From: Betaproteobacteria bacterium
GTDB taxonomy: Bacteria; Pseudomonadota; Gammaproteobacteria; Burkholderiales; SG8-41
Direction: 5' to 3'
Length of the DNA stretch: 7,763 nucleotides
Assembly: GCA_025353085.1 (NCBI GenBank)
Contig: JANXRI010000294.1
Coordinates: 1 to 7,763 of the forward strand
Positions 1 to 7,408 of the stretch are shown here, one piece after another. The notes under the pieces were generated by a model that was not told where the DNA came from, made no database searches, and saw only the letters and a program-made list of their open reading frames with translations. The stretch's first letter is position 1. Each line of letters starts with the position of its first letter. Made by a program: the position numbers and the translations under genes.

Positions 1-1385
1 TCGAACGCATCGCGCACCGCGTCCGCGAATAGATTGGCGGCCAACACCAGCGTAACCATGAAAACAAACGCCGCGGCGAGCGACCACCACACCATCGGAT
101 CACGCGCCATTTCGAGCCGCGCATTATTGATCATGGTGCCGAAACTATTCATCGAAGGATCAACGCCGACACCCACATACGACAATACGGCCTCGGCGAG
201 CACCAGGCCGCTGAATTCCATCACGACGGAAATCAGCACGATGTGCATCACATTCGGCAGTATATGGCGGGTGATGATGCGGTGATGACGCACGCCGAAT
301 GCATGCGCGGCCTGAATGTATTCAAGCTCTTTCAGTTTGAGTGCTTCTCCGCGGAGCAGCCGGCACAAACCAGTCCAGCTTGTGATACCGAGAATGATGC
401 ACAGAAACAGCAGACGCAAATCGGCGCGTTGCGCGGCGGTTGGAAAAAGCTCCGGATGGCCGTCGATATACACCTGCATCATCAGTACCGATGCAGCGAT
501 CAGCAACACGCCGGGAATCGAATTGAGCGTCGTATACAAATATTGAATCACGTCGTCGATCCACCCGCCCAGATAACCGGCGGCGATGCCCAAAGCGATG
601 GCGAACGGCAGCATAACGAGCGTCGTCAATGTGCCGATCACAAGCCCCGTGCGGATGCTTTTCAGCGACTGGTACAGCACGTCCTGGCCGACCTTGTCGG
701 TGCCGAGCACATGATAATCGGCGGCGAGAGCGGCAGTTGCGCCCGCCAGCGCGCAAAATACGAGCAGCGTGCTTAGAATGGCATGCCACGGGACTTCGGT
801 GTCGCCGCGCCACAGTTTCTGCCACGCCAGCTTGAACGATAAAGCGTCACCGCGCGCGACCAGCAATACAACCAGCATCGCGGCCACGATCCAGACGCCG
901 ACGCCACCCGCGACACCGGCCAATGCGGTCTGTGCGACATCGCCCAGCCATTCGTTCTGCGGATACTTAAGCTTGGCGCCGCCGTATTTAAGGCGTGGAT
1001 ATTCGCGCGCCTGGCCGCCGCCCGGCAGCTCGATGGTCTCGCGCGCGAAAAGCTCAGTAGCGAGCGGCGCCGAGTACGTTTTCTCGCGTTTAGCTCTTAA
1101 GGACTGAAGAGCGACGTCGAGAATGCTGAGTACTTCGACGGCGAAAGCGGATTTCGCGTCGGGCGTCGCGAGGCGCGGGCGAAAGTGGACGGAATCGAGC
1201 AAGCCAATCAACACAAATACGAGGAGTACTGTAAGCCCGATCATGCCGCTTCTCGATTGCGCAACGCGCCGCCACGGCGCGCGCAGTTGCGGCCGGCGGC
1301 GTATATAGATCACGGTGGCCGCGATGACCATTACCAGCAGATAGACGAGCCAGTCGGTCGACAGCACTACGGGCTGAACCCCCAT
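1..1385 (-). CDS. ABC peptide transporter permease, YejE/DppC-like, with long N-terminal extension (3' end cut off)
   Basis: Second inner-membrane permease of a di/oligopeptide-type ABC importer. The frame is open for 461 codons from ATG 1385-1383 and leaves the window at position 1. The binding-protein-dependent permease core is clear: LGTDKVGQDVL at residues 228-237 is the signature before the core helices, and the EAA loop that contacts the ATPase spans about 347-378 (EYIQAAHAFG, then RHILPN). The end NLFADAVRDAF (451-461) matches the family C-terminus, normally followed by a few residues such as DPR, so little is missing. The start overlaps the upstream stop as TAATG, and GAGG (1397-1394) sits 8 bases before it. 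Oddity: about 225 residues precede LGTD, against roughly 125 in E. coli YejE as I recall it, with likely helices near 11-29, 46-65, 156-177 and 201-222. Arg/Lys-rich loops at 29-45 and 178-193 fit the cytoplasmic side. The substrate cannot be told from sequence. Confidence 0.9.
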   Translation of the reverse strand, partial: MGVQPVVLSTDWLVYLLVMVIAATVIYIRRRPQLRAPWRRVAQSRSGMIGLTVLLVFVLIGLLDSVHFRPRLATPDAKSAFAVEVLSILDVALQSLRAKREKTYSAPLATELFARETIELPGGGQAREYPRLKYGGAKLKYPQNEWLGDVAQTALAGVAGGVGVWIVAAMLVVLLVARGDALSFKLAWQKLWRGDTEVPWHAILSTLLVFCALAGATAALAADYHVLGTDKVGQDVLYQSLKSIRTGLVIGTLTTLVMLPFAIALGIAAGYLGGWIDDVIQYLYTTLNSIPGVLLIAASVLMMQVYIDGHPELFPTAAQRADLRLLFLCIILGITSWTGLCRLLRGEALKLKELEYIQAAHAFGVRHHRIITRHILPNVMHIVLISVVMEFSGLVLAEAVLSYVGVGVDPSMNSFGTMINNARLEMARDPMVWWSLAAAFVFMVTLVLAANLFADAVRDAF

Positions 1386-2362
1386 TAGGAAAGCCTCACA
1401 CGCGGGTCGACCAGCGTGTACGAAATGTCAGTCATCAGCAGCCCGATGATGTAGAGCAGCGAGCCGATGAACACCATTGAGCGAACGACCGCGAAATCCT
1501 GCGAGCCGATCGCATCAATCGTGTAACTGCCGAGTCCCGGGATGCCGAAAAATGACTCCGTGATAAGCCCGCCGATGAAGAGCAGCGGGATCGCGACCAC
1601 GACGCCGGTCAAAATCGGAATCATCGCGTTCTTCAACACGTGGCGGAACAGCACGGTGACTTCCGATAGCCCCTTGGCGCGCGCGGTGCGTACGTAGTCG
1701 CGGCTGATTTCCTCTAGAAAAAACGTGCGGTAAAGCCGCACGCTCGCGCCGAGTCCGGCGACGACACTGACGACGATCGGCAAAACCAGAAAGCGCAGCG
1801 AATCAGGCCCGCCGGCGAAACCCGATATCGGCACCAGGTGCCACAGCTTGCCGATCAAAAATTGCCCGCCAATAATATAAAACATGCTCGAGATCGACAT
1901 CGCAACCACGCAGATGACGACCCCCCAAAAATCGATATACGTTGCGCGAAAAAACGCTACACCCAGCGCGAAGGTGACATAGAACAGCAGGCCAACCAGA
2001 AACACCGGCACGGCGACTGCGAGGCTGGGGCCCATGCGCAGACGAATTTCGCGCGCGATATCGCGGCCATCGTCGGCGCGGCCGAAATCGAACACGAACA
2101 TGCGCAGCGACTTCTCGTAAAAAATCGTTTCGGTCAATTTACCAAGGCCGGGCGCTGCCGAGTTATACAACAGCGGCTTGTCGTAACCGCGTTCGTGTTT
2201 CCAGTTGGCGATCGCCTCGGGCGTCACGCGCTTGGCGCCCAATTGCATGCGCGCCATGTCGTCCGGCGTGTTGACAAGAAAAAAGAGCGCGAAGGTGATC
2301 ACATTGACACCGATCAGAATCGGAATCGCAAACAACAGGCGGCGCAGAATATAAGCGCTCAT
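1385..2362 (-). CDS. ABC peptide transporter permease, YejB/DppB-like
   Basis: First inner-membrane permease of the importer, 325 residues. The N-terminus MSAYILRRLLFAIPILIGVN is typical of the DppB/OppB/YejB family. The EAA loop lies at about 217-247 (EEISRDYVRTARAKGLSE, then RHVLKNAM). The C-terminus DISYTLVDPRVRLS closely resembles the end of E. coli YejB, which I recall as 364 residues. Hydrophobic segments lie near 10-30, 112-136, 145-170, 190-208, 246-268 and 293-312. The frame is open 37 codons further upstream, but that part is not hydrophobic and would sit deep inside the binding-protein gene. ATG 2362-2360 overlaps that gene's TGA as ATGA and has no clear Shine-Dalgarno, so translation is probably coupled. 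It should pair with the other permease and with ATPase(s) encoded left of the window. YejB-like is my best family call; a general oligopeptide permease is the alternative. Confidence 0.93.
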   Translation of the reverse strand: MSAYILRRLLFAIPILIGVNVITFALFFLVNTPDDMARMQLGAKRVTPEAIANWKHERGYDKPLLYNSAAPGLGKLTETIFYEKSLRMFVFDFGRADDGRDIAREIRLRMGPSLAVAVPVFLVGLLFYVTFALGVAFFRATYIDFWGVVICVVAMSISSMFYIIGGQFLIGKLWHLVPISGFAGGPDSLRFLVLPIVVSVVAGLGASVRLYRTFFLEEISRDYVRTARAKGLSEVTVLFRHVLKNAMIPILTGVVVAIPLLFIGGLITESFFGIPGLGSYTIDAIGSQDFAVVRSMVFIGSLLYIIGLLMTDISYTLVDPRVRLS

Positions 2363-4545
2363 GCGAGTGCGGTGCCGCGCTCGCGCCGTCGCCACATCGC
2401 AATCGCCGGCAGCATCAGCGCAATCAGCACGAGCAAGCCCACCACCAACGGCCACCAGAGCGGTTGGTTCCACTCGCGGCGTCTCTGCTCGCGCAACTGC
2501 GGATCAAGGCGTTGATACTTGACCGTGTTATAGGCGATTTTGTTCGGCTTCACGTTGCCGTACCACGCATGGTAAAGCGCGTAATCTTTGGGATGAAAAC
2601 CCCACAACCATGGCGCGTCGTAGCGCAGCACTTCGAGCATGCGATCGATCAGTCGCTGCCGCTCGGCCGAGTTCGGCATGTTCTTCATTTCTTCATACAG
2701 CCGGTCGAAATCAGGATTGACGTAGTTCGACGCGTTTTCGCCCTGGTTTTTTACTTTACTTTGCGCCCCGACCAGCAAGAACATGAAGTTCTCCGGATCA
2801 GGGTAATCCGCATGCCAGCCCCACTCGTAAATCTGCGCATTGCCTTTGCGGATCTTGTCCTGAAAGCGGTTGTAATCGGTCGGCCGCACTTCGAGTTGAA
2901 TATTGATCCTGGCGAACTGCGACTTGTACCAATCGAGCATCGATTTGGCTTCGGCCCCACGCGCGGTCACGTCGAAGTACAACACCAGCGGCGCGCCGGT
3001 CTTCGCATCGAGACCGTTCGGATAGCCCGCGTCGGCGAGCAACTTCTTCGCCGCTTCGATCGGCTTGCGCTTCGCTTCGCCGTCCCATGTGTACACGAGC
3101 GGGTTGATTCCATCCTTGCCGTCGCGCATGCCGAAGATCCCCGGCGGCAACGGCCCCTGCGCGGGAATGCCGCGCCCGTTTTGAAAGATGGAAATGTATT
3201 CTTCATAGTCGATCGCCACCGAAATCGCCTGCCGCAATTTGCGCGCGCGCTCACGGCTCTTTTCGTCGGTACCGCCGCCGACCACCGCGTCGAGCATGTT
3301 GAAGCCCATGTAATATGTGGACACCGCGACCGACGTAGAAAGCTGAATCCCCTGCGCGCGCATTGAATCGCTGACCGCTGCTTCGCCGCCGGCGCTGAAG
3401 CGCACCGCCTGATCGAAAGTATCGGAGGCGATACCCGACGAATCGTAGTAACCCTGCAAAAACTTGTTCCAGCGCGGAATCCCCTCTTTCTCGAGCGTGA
3501 AGACGAGCTTGTCGATGAAAGGCAGCGGTTTACCGGCATCAGCGAGCAGTCCATTGGCGATATCCGCGGGCTCGCCTTCGCTTGGATAATTCTCGCCGTG
3601 GAAGTTCGGATTGCGCACGAGCACCATCGCGCGATTCGGATTGTTTTCGGTCAGCATATAAGGCCCCGTACCGATCGGATACCAGTCGAGCGTGAGGTTT
3701 TTTTTCACCATGCCCGGCTGGCCGAAAAAACGGTCTGCTTCGAGCGGTACCGGCGCAAAGAACGGCATCGCAAGCCAGTACAGAAACTGCGAGTACTGGC
3801 CTTTCAGATGGATGCGGTAGGTGTAGTCGTCCACCACTTCGACGCCTGAGAGCGGGTATTGCGTGAGATCGATCCAGGCGTCGGCCTTGCCGCTTTTAGC
3901 AAGCGCGTCGTTGACTTCTTTCATTTTTCGCGCGTAGTCTTTGAGGCCGACGATGTAATCTTCCATCAAGCCGAGGATCGGCGAATGCAGGCGCGGGTGA
4001 GCAAGCCGCTTGATCTGGTATTCGAAATCGCGTGCGTTCAATTCGCGTGTGCCCAGCTCGCGGAAATCGGCCAGCACATTCTTGTCGACCAAGTCCGCTT
4101 CGCCGAGGTTTTGATAAACGAGTTCGTCGGCGGCATTTCTCGCGAACGCCGGATGCGGTTGGTAACGAATGCCCCGCTTGATTTTAATTTCGTAAACGGT
4201 GGATGCAATATCTTTGATCGGCGCGCCCGCGGGCAGCTCCCGGCCGTTCGCATCTAGGTAACGCGGCCTGGGAACCCCTTCGGCGACGCAGGGAATCAGC
4301 GTATACGGCCGCTTCAGATAATGGTACTGAAGCGGCGCTTCATAAATCTGCTGCGTGAAAGTCGACTCGTTCGTGCTATAGGACTGCACCGGGTCCAGGT
4401 GCTTGGGCCGCTCGCTGAACGACGAGTAGAGGATGCTTTTGCCGCTGTCTGTCGCCGGGTATGGATTATTCCACGGAGAATCGCCGCAGCCCGCGATCGC
4501 CAGCGGCAAGAACAGCGCAGGGAAGCGCCAGAAATTCGCATTCAT
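2359..4545 (-). CDS. ABC transporter substrate-binding protein (SBP_bac_5 type) with lipobox and C-terminal membrane helix
   Basis: Periplasm-facing binding protein of the peptide-type importer, 728 residues. The SBP_bac_5 fold is supported by HLDPVQSYS (49-57), TQQIYEAPLQYHY (64-76), the family motif YPIGTGPYMLTE (289-300) followed by VRNPNFHG (310-317), LRQAISVAIDYEEY (437-450), KKLLADAGYPNG (500-511) and WGWHADYPDPENF (575-587). The start gives a short hydrophobic signal ending in lipobox IAGC with Cys20, so a lipoprotein is likely. Residues about 695-718 form a second strongly hydrophobic stretch followed by RRRER, which looks like a C-terminal transmembrane anchor. E. coli YejA is about 604 residues and has no such tail as I recall it. 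No good Shine-Dalgarno precedes ATG 4545-4543. It is the first gene of the operon and overlaps the next by 4 bases. The ligand is probably a peptide (YejA relatives include the microcin C importer), but this is inferred from family only. Confidence 0.93.
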   Translation of the reverse strand: MNANFWRFPALFLPLAIAGCGDSPWNNPYPATDSGKSILYSSFSERPKHLDPVQSYSTNESTFTQQIYEAPLQYHYLKRPYTLIPCVAEGVPRPRYLDANGRELPAGAPIKDIASTVYEIKIKRGIRYQPHPAFARNAADELVYQNLGEADLVDKNVLADFRELGTRELNARDFEYQIKRLAHPRLHSPILGLMEDYIVGLKDYARKMKEVNDALAKSGKADAWIDLTQYPLSGVEVVDDYTYRIHLKGQYSQFLYWLAMPFFAPVPLEADRFFGQPGMVKKNLTLDWYPIGTGPYMLTENNPNRAMVLVRNPNFHGENYPSEGEPADIANGLLADAGKPLPFIDKLVFTLEKEGIPRWNKFLQGYYDSSGIASDTFDQAVRFSAGGEAAVSDSMRAQGIQLSTSVAVSTYYMGFNMLDAVVGGGTDEKSRERARKLRQAISVAIDYEEYISIFQNGRGIPAQGPLPPGIFGMRDGKDGINPLVYTWDGEAKRKPIEAAKKLLADAGYPNGLDAKTGAPLVLYFDVTARGAEAKSMLDWYKSQFARINIQLEVRPTDYNRFQDKIRKGNAQIYEWGWHADYPDPENFMFLLVGAQSKVKNQGENASNYVNPDFDRLYEEMKNMPNSAERQRLIDRMLEVLRYDAPWLWGFHPKDYALYHAWYGNVKPNKIAYNTVKYQRLDPQLREQRRREWNQPLWWPLVVGLLVLIALMLPAIAMWRRRERGTALA

Positions 4546-4554
4546 CAGAGCGCG

Positions 4555-4584
4555 AGTTTAGCGTAATCATTGAGCGAGCGTCAT
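4555..4584 (-). promoter_or_regulatory. Candidate promoter for the transporter operon
   Basis: Reading the minus strand, ATGACG (4584-4579, 4 of 6 matches to the -35 consensus) is followed after 18 bases by TAAACT (4560-4555, 4 of 6 matches to the -10). Transcription would start only a few bases before the ATG at 4545, giving an almost leaderless message, which would fit the missing Shine-Dalgarno. This is a weak pattern match. The alternative is initiation from the minus-strand face of the AT-rich box at 4609-4616, which would give a leader of about 55 bases. Confidence 0.25.
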
Positions 4585-4610
4585 CTCGTCGGGCGCCCGG
4601 AGCGATAAGT

Positions 4611-4616
4611 TATAAT
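4611..4616 (+). promoter_or_regulatory. fabI promoter -10 box
   Basis: TATAAT is a perfect sigma-70 -10 hexamer inside otherwise GC-rich DNA, 29 bases before the fabI ATG, which predicts a leader of about 23 bases. No good -35 is visible at 16-19 bases upstream; the best there is TCGTCG at 4586-4591 (3 of 6). The same box reads TATAAC on the minus strand (4614-4609) and so might also face the transporter operon. Confidence 0.6.
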
Positions 4617-4636
4617 TGCGCCTGCCCGCATCCACC

Positions 4637-4640
4637 GGAG
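4637..4640 (+). promoter_or_regulatory. fabI ribosome binding site
   Basis: GGAG lies 5 bases before ATG 4646. It decides the start against the in-frame TTG at 4616, which would add ten non-homologous residues and begins inside the -10 box. Confidence 0.7.
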
Positions 4641-4645
4641 CCGCA

Positions 4646-5428
4646 ATGGGCTTTCTGCAAGACAAAAAAATCCTCATTACCGGTCTCTTGAGCAACCGTT
4701 CGATCGCTTACGGTGTCGCCAAAGCGATGCATCGCGAAGGCGCCCAGCTCGCGTTCACGTACCAGGGAGAGGGCGTTAAGGACCGCGTTGTGAATCTCGC
4801 CGCGGAATTCGCCAGCGACATCGTGTTGCCCTGCGATGTTGCAAGCGACGACGAAATCACCAAACTATTTGCCGATCTCGGCGCGCGATGGGAGGGGCTC
4901 GATGGGCTTTTGCATTCGATCGCGTTCGCGCCGCGTGAAGCGCTGGCCGGCGCTTTCCTTGACGGACTCAGCCGCGAAGCATTTCGCATCGCGCACGAAG
5001 TGAGTTCGTATAGCTTTGCCGCGCTTGCCAAAGCAGCGCTGCCGATGCTGCAGGGACGCAACGCAGCGCTCTTGACGCTCACCTATCTCGGCGCGTTGCG
5101 CTCGGTGCCGAATTACAACGTAATGGGCCTCGCCAAGGCGAGCCTGGAAGCCAACGTGCGGTATCTCGCGGCGAATCTGGGACCGCTGGGCATCCGCGTG
5201 AATGGGATCTCGGCAGGACCGATCAAGACGCTTGCCGCCGCCGGCATCAGCGGTTTCGGCAAGATACTCAAGTTCGTCGAGGAAACTGCACCGCTTCGCC
5301 GCAATGTCACCACCGATGAAGTCGGCAACGTGGCGGCCTTTCTTGTGAGTGATCTGGCGAGCGGTATCAGCGGCGAGATTACCTACGTCGACTGCGGCTT
5401 CAACACGACCGCGGCGGGAATGGCTTGA
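4646..5428 (+). CDS. fabI: Enoyl-[acyl-carrier-protein] reductase [NADH] FabI
   Basis: FabI reduces trans-2-enoyl-ACP to acyl-ACP with NADH, the last step of each round of type II fatty-acid synthesis in the cytoplasm. The protein has 260 residues (E. coli 262) and begins MGFLQDKKILITG. The cofactor-binding loop is GLLSNRSIAYG (13-23). The catalytic residues are visible as Tyr147 (LTYLGA) and the Tyr157-x6-Lys164 pair in NYNVMGLAKASLEAN, followed by the ISAGPIKTLAA loop (188-198). The end is ISGEITYVDCGF; Cys250 stands where E. coli has Gly. Ala93 in SIAFAP aligns with E. coli Gly93, a position where substitutions affect diazaborine and triclosan sensitivity. Ala is natural in other FabI proteins such as that of S. 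aureus, so no resistance claim follows. The gene stands alone on the plus strand, divergent from the transporter and convergent with ppiD, with its own promoter and ribosome site. Confidence 0.98.
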   Translation: MGFLQDKKILITGLLSNRSIAYGVAKAMHREGAQLAFTYQGEGVKDRVVNLAAEFASDIVLPCDVASDDEITKLFADLGARWEGLDGLLHSIAFAPREALAGAFLDGLSREAFRIAHEVSSYSFAALAKAALPMLQGRNAALLTLTYLGALRSVPNYNVMGLAKASLEANVRYLAANLGPLGIRVNGISAGPIKTLAAAGISGFGKILKFVEETAPLRRNVTTDEVGNVAAFLVSDLASGISGEITYVDCGFNTTAAGMA

Positions 5429-5430
5429 AT

Positions 5431-5508
5431 GCAGGATCGAGGATCGAGGATTAAACGATAAAACAAGGATGGAATGAATTTAGCTCAATCCCCGTTCCTC
5501 GATCCTGC
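5431..5508. repeat. 78-base inverted-repeat element between fabI and ppiD
   Basis: GCAGGATCGAGGA (5431-5443) is exactly reversed at 5496-5508. The pairing continues imperfectly to 26 bases per arm (5431-5456 with 5483-5508, 22 of 26 Watson-Crick). Three of the four mismatches are A opposite C on the plus strand, so they become U-G wobbles on the minus strand; ppiD RNA could form 25 of 26 pairs around a 26-base loop. Each arm consists of three heptamers of the GGATCGA type. The element begins 2 bases after the fabI stop and ends 1 base before the ppiD stop. It may act as a bidirectional terminator for the convergent genes, but neither side has a T-tract. It may equally be a dispersed palindromic repeat. 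Confidence 0.75.
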
Positions 5509-5509
5509 C

Positions 5510-7408
5510 TTACTGCGGTTTCTTCTCCAGCCGGTCCTGCTGCACTTTGACGTCGGCCTTGAGTTTTAAGCTCGCGACATAAGCATTAAGTTCTTCCTGC
5601 GCCACCAGCTGGCGCAGTTCATCGGCAGCCGCTTTGCGTTTCGCGGCATCGAATGCATCGCTGTCGAGGATGCGCGTAATTTTCACCAGCACAAAGCCGC
5701 CTTGCGGATTTTCGTAGCCAACATAGGCTGGCAGCTTGGCGCCGTCCGCTCTGAAAATTTCACCGATCGCCGGTCCGGTAAACCCCTGCGTGCCTTGGGC
5801 GTTATCACGACTGATCAGCTTTGGCGCGCTCCAGGCAACTACTTCGCCTGCACCCTGCTTCAGCTTGATGAGAGTCTCGCGCCCTTGTTTGGCGGCGAGC
5901 GCCGCAGCTTGCTGGCGCGTGAGCAGCTTCACAATATCGGCGCGCACTTCTTCGAGCGGCCTGACGGCGGCCGCTTTGTATTCAACCACATGTGCCGCGA
6001 CGAGCATGTTGCTGCCGACATCGATGACTTCGGTATTGCGTTTGTTCTTAACGGCTTCCTCGGCAAATATCGCCTGCAGCAGTTTGGGACTGTTCAGCAG
6101 CTTGTTTTCAGAACCAGTGCGACTGATCCAGCCACTGGTCTGCACCGGCAGTTTCAACGCGTCGGCCGCCGGTTTCAGATTGTCGCCCTGCTCAAAAACC
6201 TGATTATTTAACTGCTCGGCCAACTCGGCAAACTTCTTGCCAGCCTTTTGCCGCTTGAGGTCGAGCTCGACCTGCTTCCGGGATTCGTCGAACGCGTGCT
6301 TTTTCTCGCCGGTGACCTTGATGATGTGATAGCCGAATTGCGACTCGACGAGACCGCTGATTTCGCCGACCTTCATGTTGAACGCAGCATCGTCAAACGG
6401 TTTGACCATCGCGCCACGCGGGAACGATCCGAGATCTCCGCCCTTGGCGGCAGACCCCGGGTCCTGCGAATTTTTCTTCGCGAGATCGGCGAAGCTCGCC
6501 GGGTTCTGCTTCACCTGCCTTAAGAGTTGCTCGGCCTTGGCACGCGCGGCCTGCTTTTGCTCGGCGCTTGCCTGCGCATCCGCTGTGATCAGAATATGGC
6601 TTGCCTGGCGTTCTTCACCTTTTGCGTACTGTTTTGCATTCTGCTCGTAAAATTGTTTCACTTCGTCGGCGCTGACGTCGGTTTGCCCTGCGATCGCGTC
6701 GAGCGCCAGCACGATGTACTCGACGCGCGCCTGTTCCGGCACCTGAAATTCATTTTGATGCGCGTCGTAATATGATTTCATCGCGCCGTCGTCGATCTTC
6801 ACCTGCTGCGCGAATTTCCCGGGCTCGAGCACGTTCTGGCTGACTTCGCGCTGCTGGGAATTGATGCGCAACAGGCGCTCCGCTACGGAACCGGGAACGA
6901 TCGCCGTACCAAGATAAGCGCTGTTCACCCGCTGCAGCATCAGGTCGCGCCGCAGGCTCGATTCAAATCCGATCTCGGTCGTGTTCTGACGCTTGAGCAG
7001 CTCAACATAGCGCGCGTGCGAGAATTTTCCGTCGTCCTGGAAAGCGGGCTGCTCGGTGATTACCTGCTGCAGTTGCTCATCCGAAACGAGGACGTTGTAG
7101 CGCACCGCCTGATTGACGAGCAGGCGCTGACGGATAACGCCGTCGAGCACCGCAAAACGCAGTTCGGGGCTGTCGAGCATGGCTGGATCCACTCGGCCGC
7201 CGACCAGCCGCTGCAAATAATTTTGCCGTTCCTGCAGCGCCATCGCGAATTCCTGCTGGGAAATCGGCTGGCCGCCGATGGATGCGACGTTGTTGCCGCC
7301 GTCGCTTGCGCGGAAGTAAGAGTCGATGCCGAAGAAAGCAAACGGCAGGAAGATGATCGCGAGCAAAATCTGGATCAGCTTTTTATGCTTTTGTACGAGA
7401 TCGAACAT
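5510..7408 (-). CDS. ppiD: Peptidylprolyl isomerase / periplasmic folding factor PpiD
   Basis: PpiD is a single-span inner-membrane protein whose large periplasmic part helps newly exported proteins fold, near the Sec translocon. The 632 residues (E. coli 623) have the family layout: MFDLVQKHKK, a membrane helix at about 11-28, a SurA_N-like region (about 40-165), a linker, one parvulin domain (about 268-367), then a long C-terminal region. The parvulin motifs are intact: SHILI with His271, FADLAKKNSQDPGSA (306-320), GGDLGSF (323-329), and FGYHIIKV with His361 (358-365). Asp316 sits at about the position of the catalytic Cys of Pin1 and E. coli parvulin, as in several SurA/PrsA domains. E. 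coli PpiD's domain is reported to lack isomerase activity, and this one looks closer to the consensus. ATG 7408-7406 has GGTGA (7421-7417) 8 bases before it. The upstream tRNA transcript ends at a terminator, so ppiD needs its own promoter, which I could not place. Confidence 0.96.
   Translation of the reverse strand: MFDLVQKHKKLIQILLAIIFLPFAFFGIDSYFRASDGGNNVASIGGQPISQQEFAMALQERQNYLQRLVGGRVDPAMLDSPELRFAVLDGVIRQRLLVNQAVRYNVLVSDEQLQQVITEQPAFQDDGKFSHARYVELLKRQNTTEIGFESSLRRDLMLQRVNSAYLGTAIVPGSVAERLLRINSQQREVSQNVLEPGKFAQQVKIDDGAMKSYYDAHQNEFQVPEQARVEYIVLALDAIAGQTDVSADEVKQFYEQNAKQYAKGEERQASHILITADAQASAEQKQAARAKAEQLLRQVKQNPASFADLAKKNSQDPGSAAKGGDLGSFPRGAMVKPFDDAAFNMKVGEISGLVESQFGYHIIKVTGEKKHAFDESRKQVELDLKRQKAGKKFAELAEQLNNQVFEQGDNLKPAADALKLPVQTSGWISRTGSENKLLNSPKLLQAIFAEEAVKNKRNTEVIDVGSNMLVAAHVVEYKAAAVRPLEEVRADIVKLLTRQQAAALAAKQGRETLIKLKQGAGEVVAWSAPKLISRDNAQGTQGFTGPAIGEIFRADGAKLPAYVGYENPQGGFVLVKITRILDSDAFDAAKRKAAADELRQLVAQEELNAYVASLKLKADVKVQQDRLEKKPQ

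Noticed and set aside
243..776. Plus-strand open frame of 177 codons (and neighbours at 34-285, 322-825 minus, 769-1107) over the left permease
   Set aside because: The minus-strand frame through 1-1385 gives a clear permease with LGTD and EAA motifs; these frames are low-complexity, rich in Arg/His/Gln and lack any family motif.
2363..2473. 37-codon upstream extension of the first permease
   Set aside because: The extension is not hydrophobic and lies within the binding-protein coding region in another frame; the family N-terminus starts exactly at the ATG of the ATGA overlap.
1838..3366. Long plus-strand open frames at 1838-2515 and 2464-3366, antisense to the first permease and the binding protein
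   Set aside because: They are shadow frames created by GC-rich codon use on the opposite strand, with no recognisable domain and no ribosome site seen; both opposing genes are well supported.
3698..3705. Run of eight A (minus strand) in the binding-protein gene, containing an A-AAA-AAC slippery heptamer
   Set aside because: It encodes Lys-Lys-Asn at 281-283 in an intact, full-length frame, and there is no sign that a frameshifted product is needed. It is also a possible sequencing-error site, but the frame is consistent on both sides.
4616..4645. TTG start adding ten residues to FabI
   Set aside because: It overlaps the -10 box, has no ribosome site, and the added residues do not match FabI N-termini.
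5431..5508. CRISPR or IS-end interpretation of the heptamer repeats
   Set aside because: There are only short heptamers in two inverted arms, with no spacer-repeat periodicity, no transposase and no room for target duplications outside the arms.
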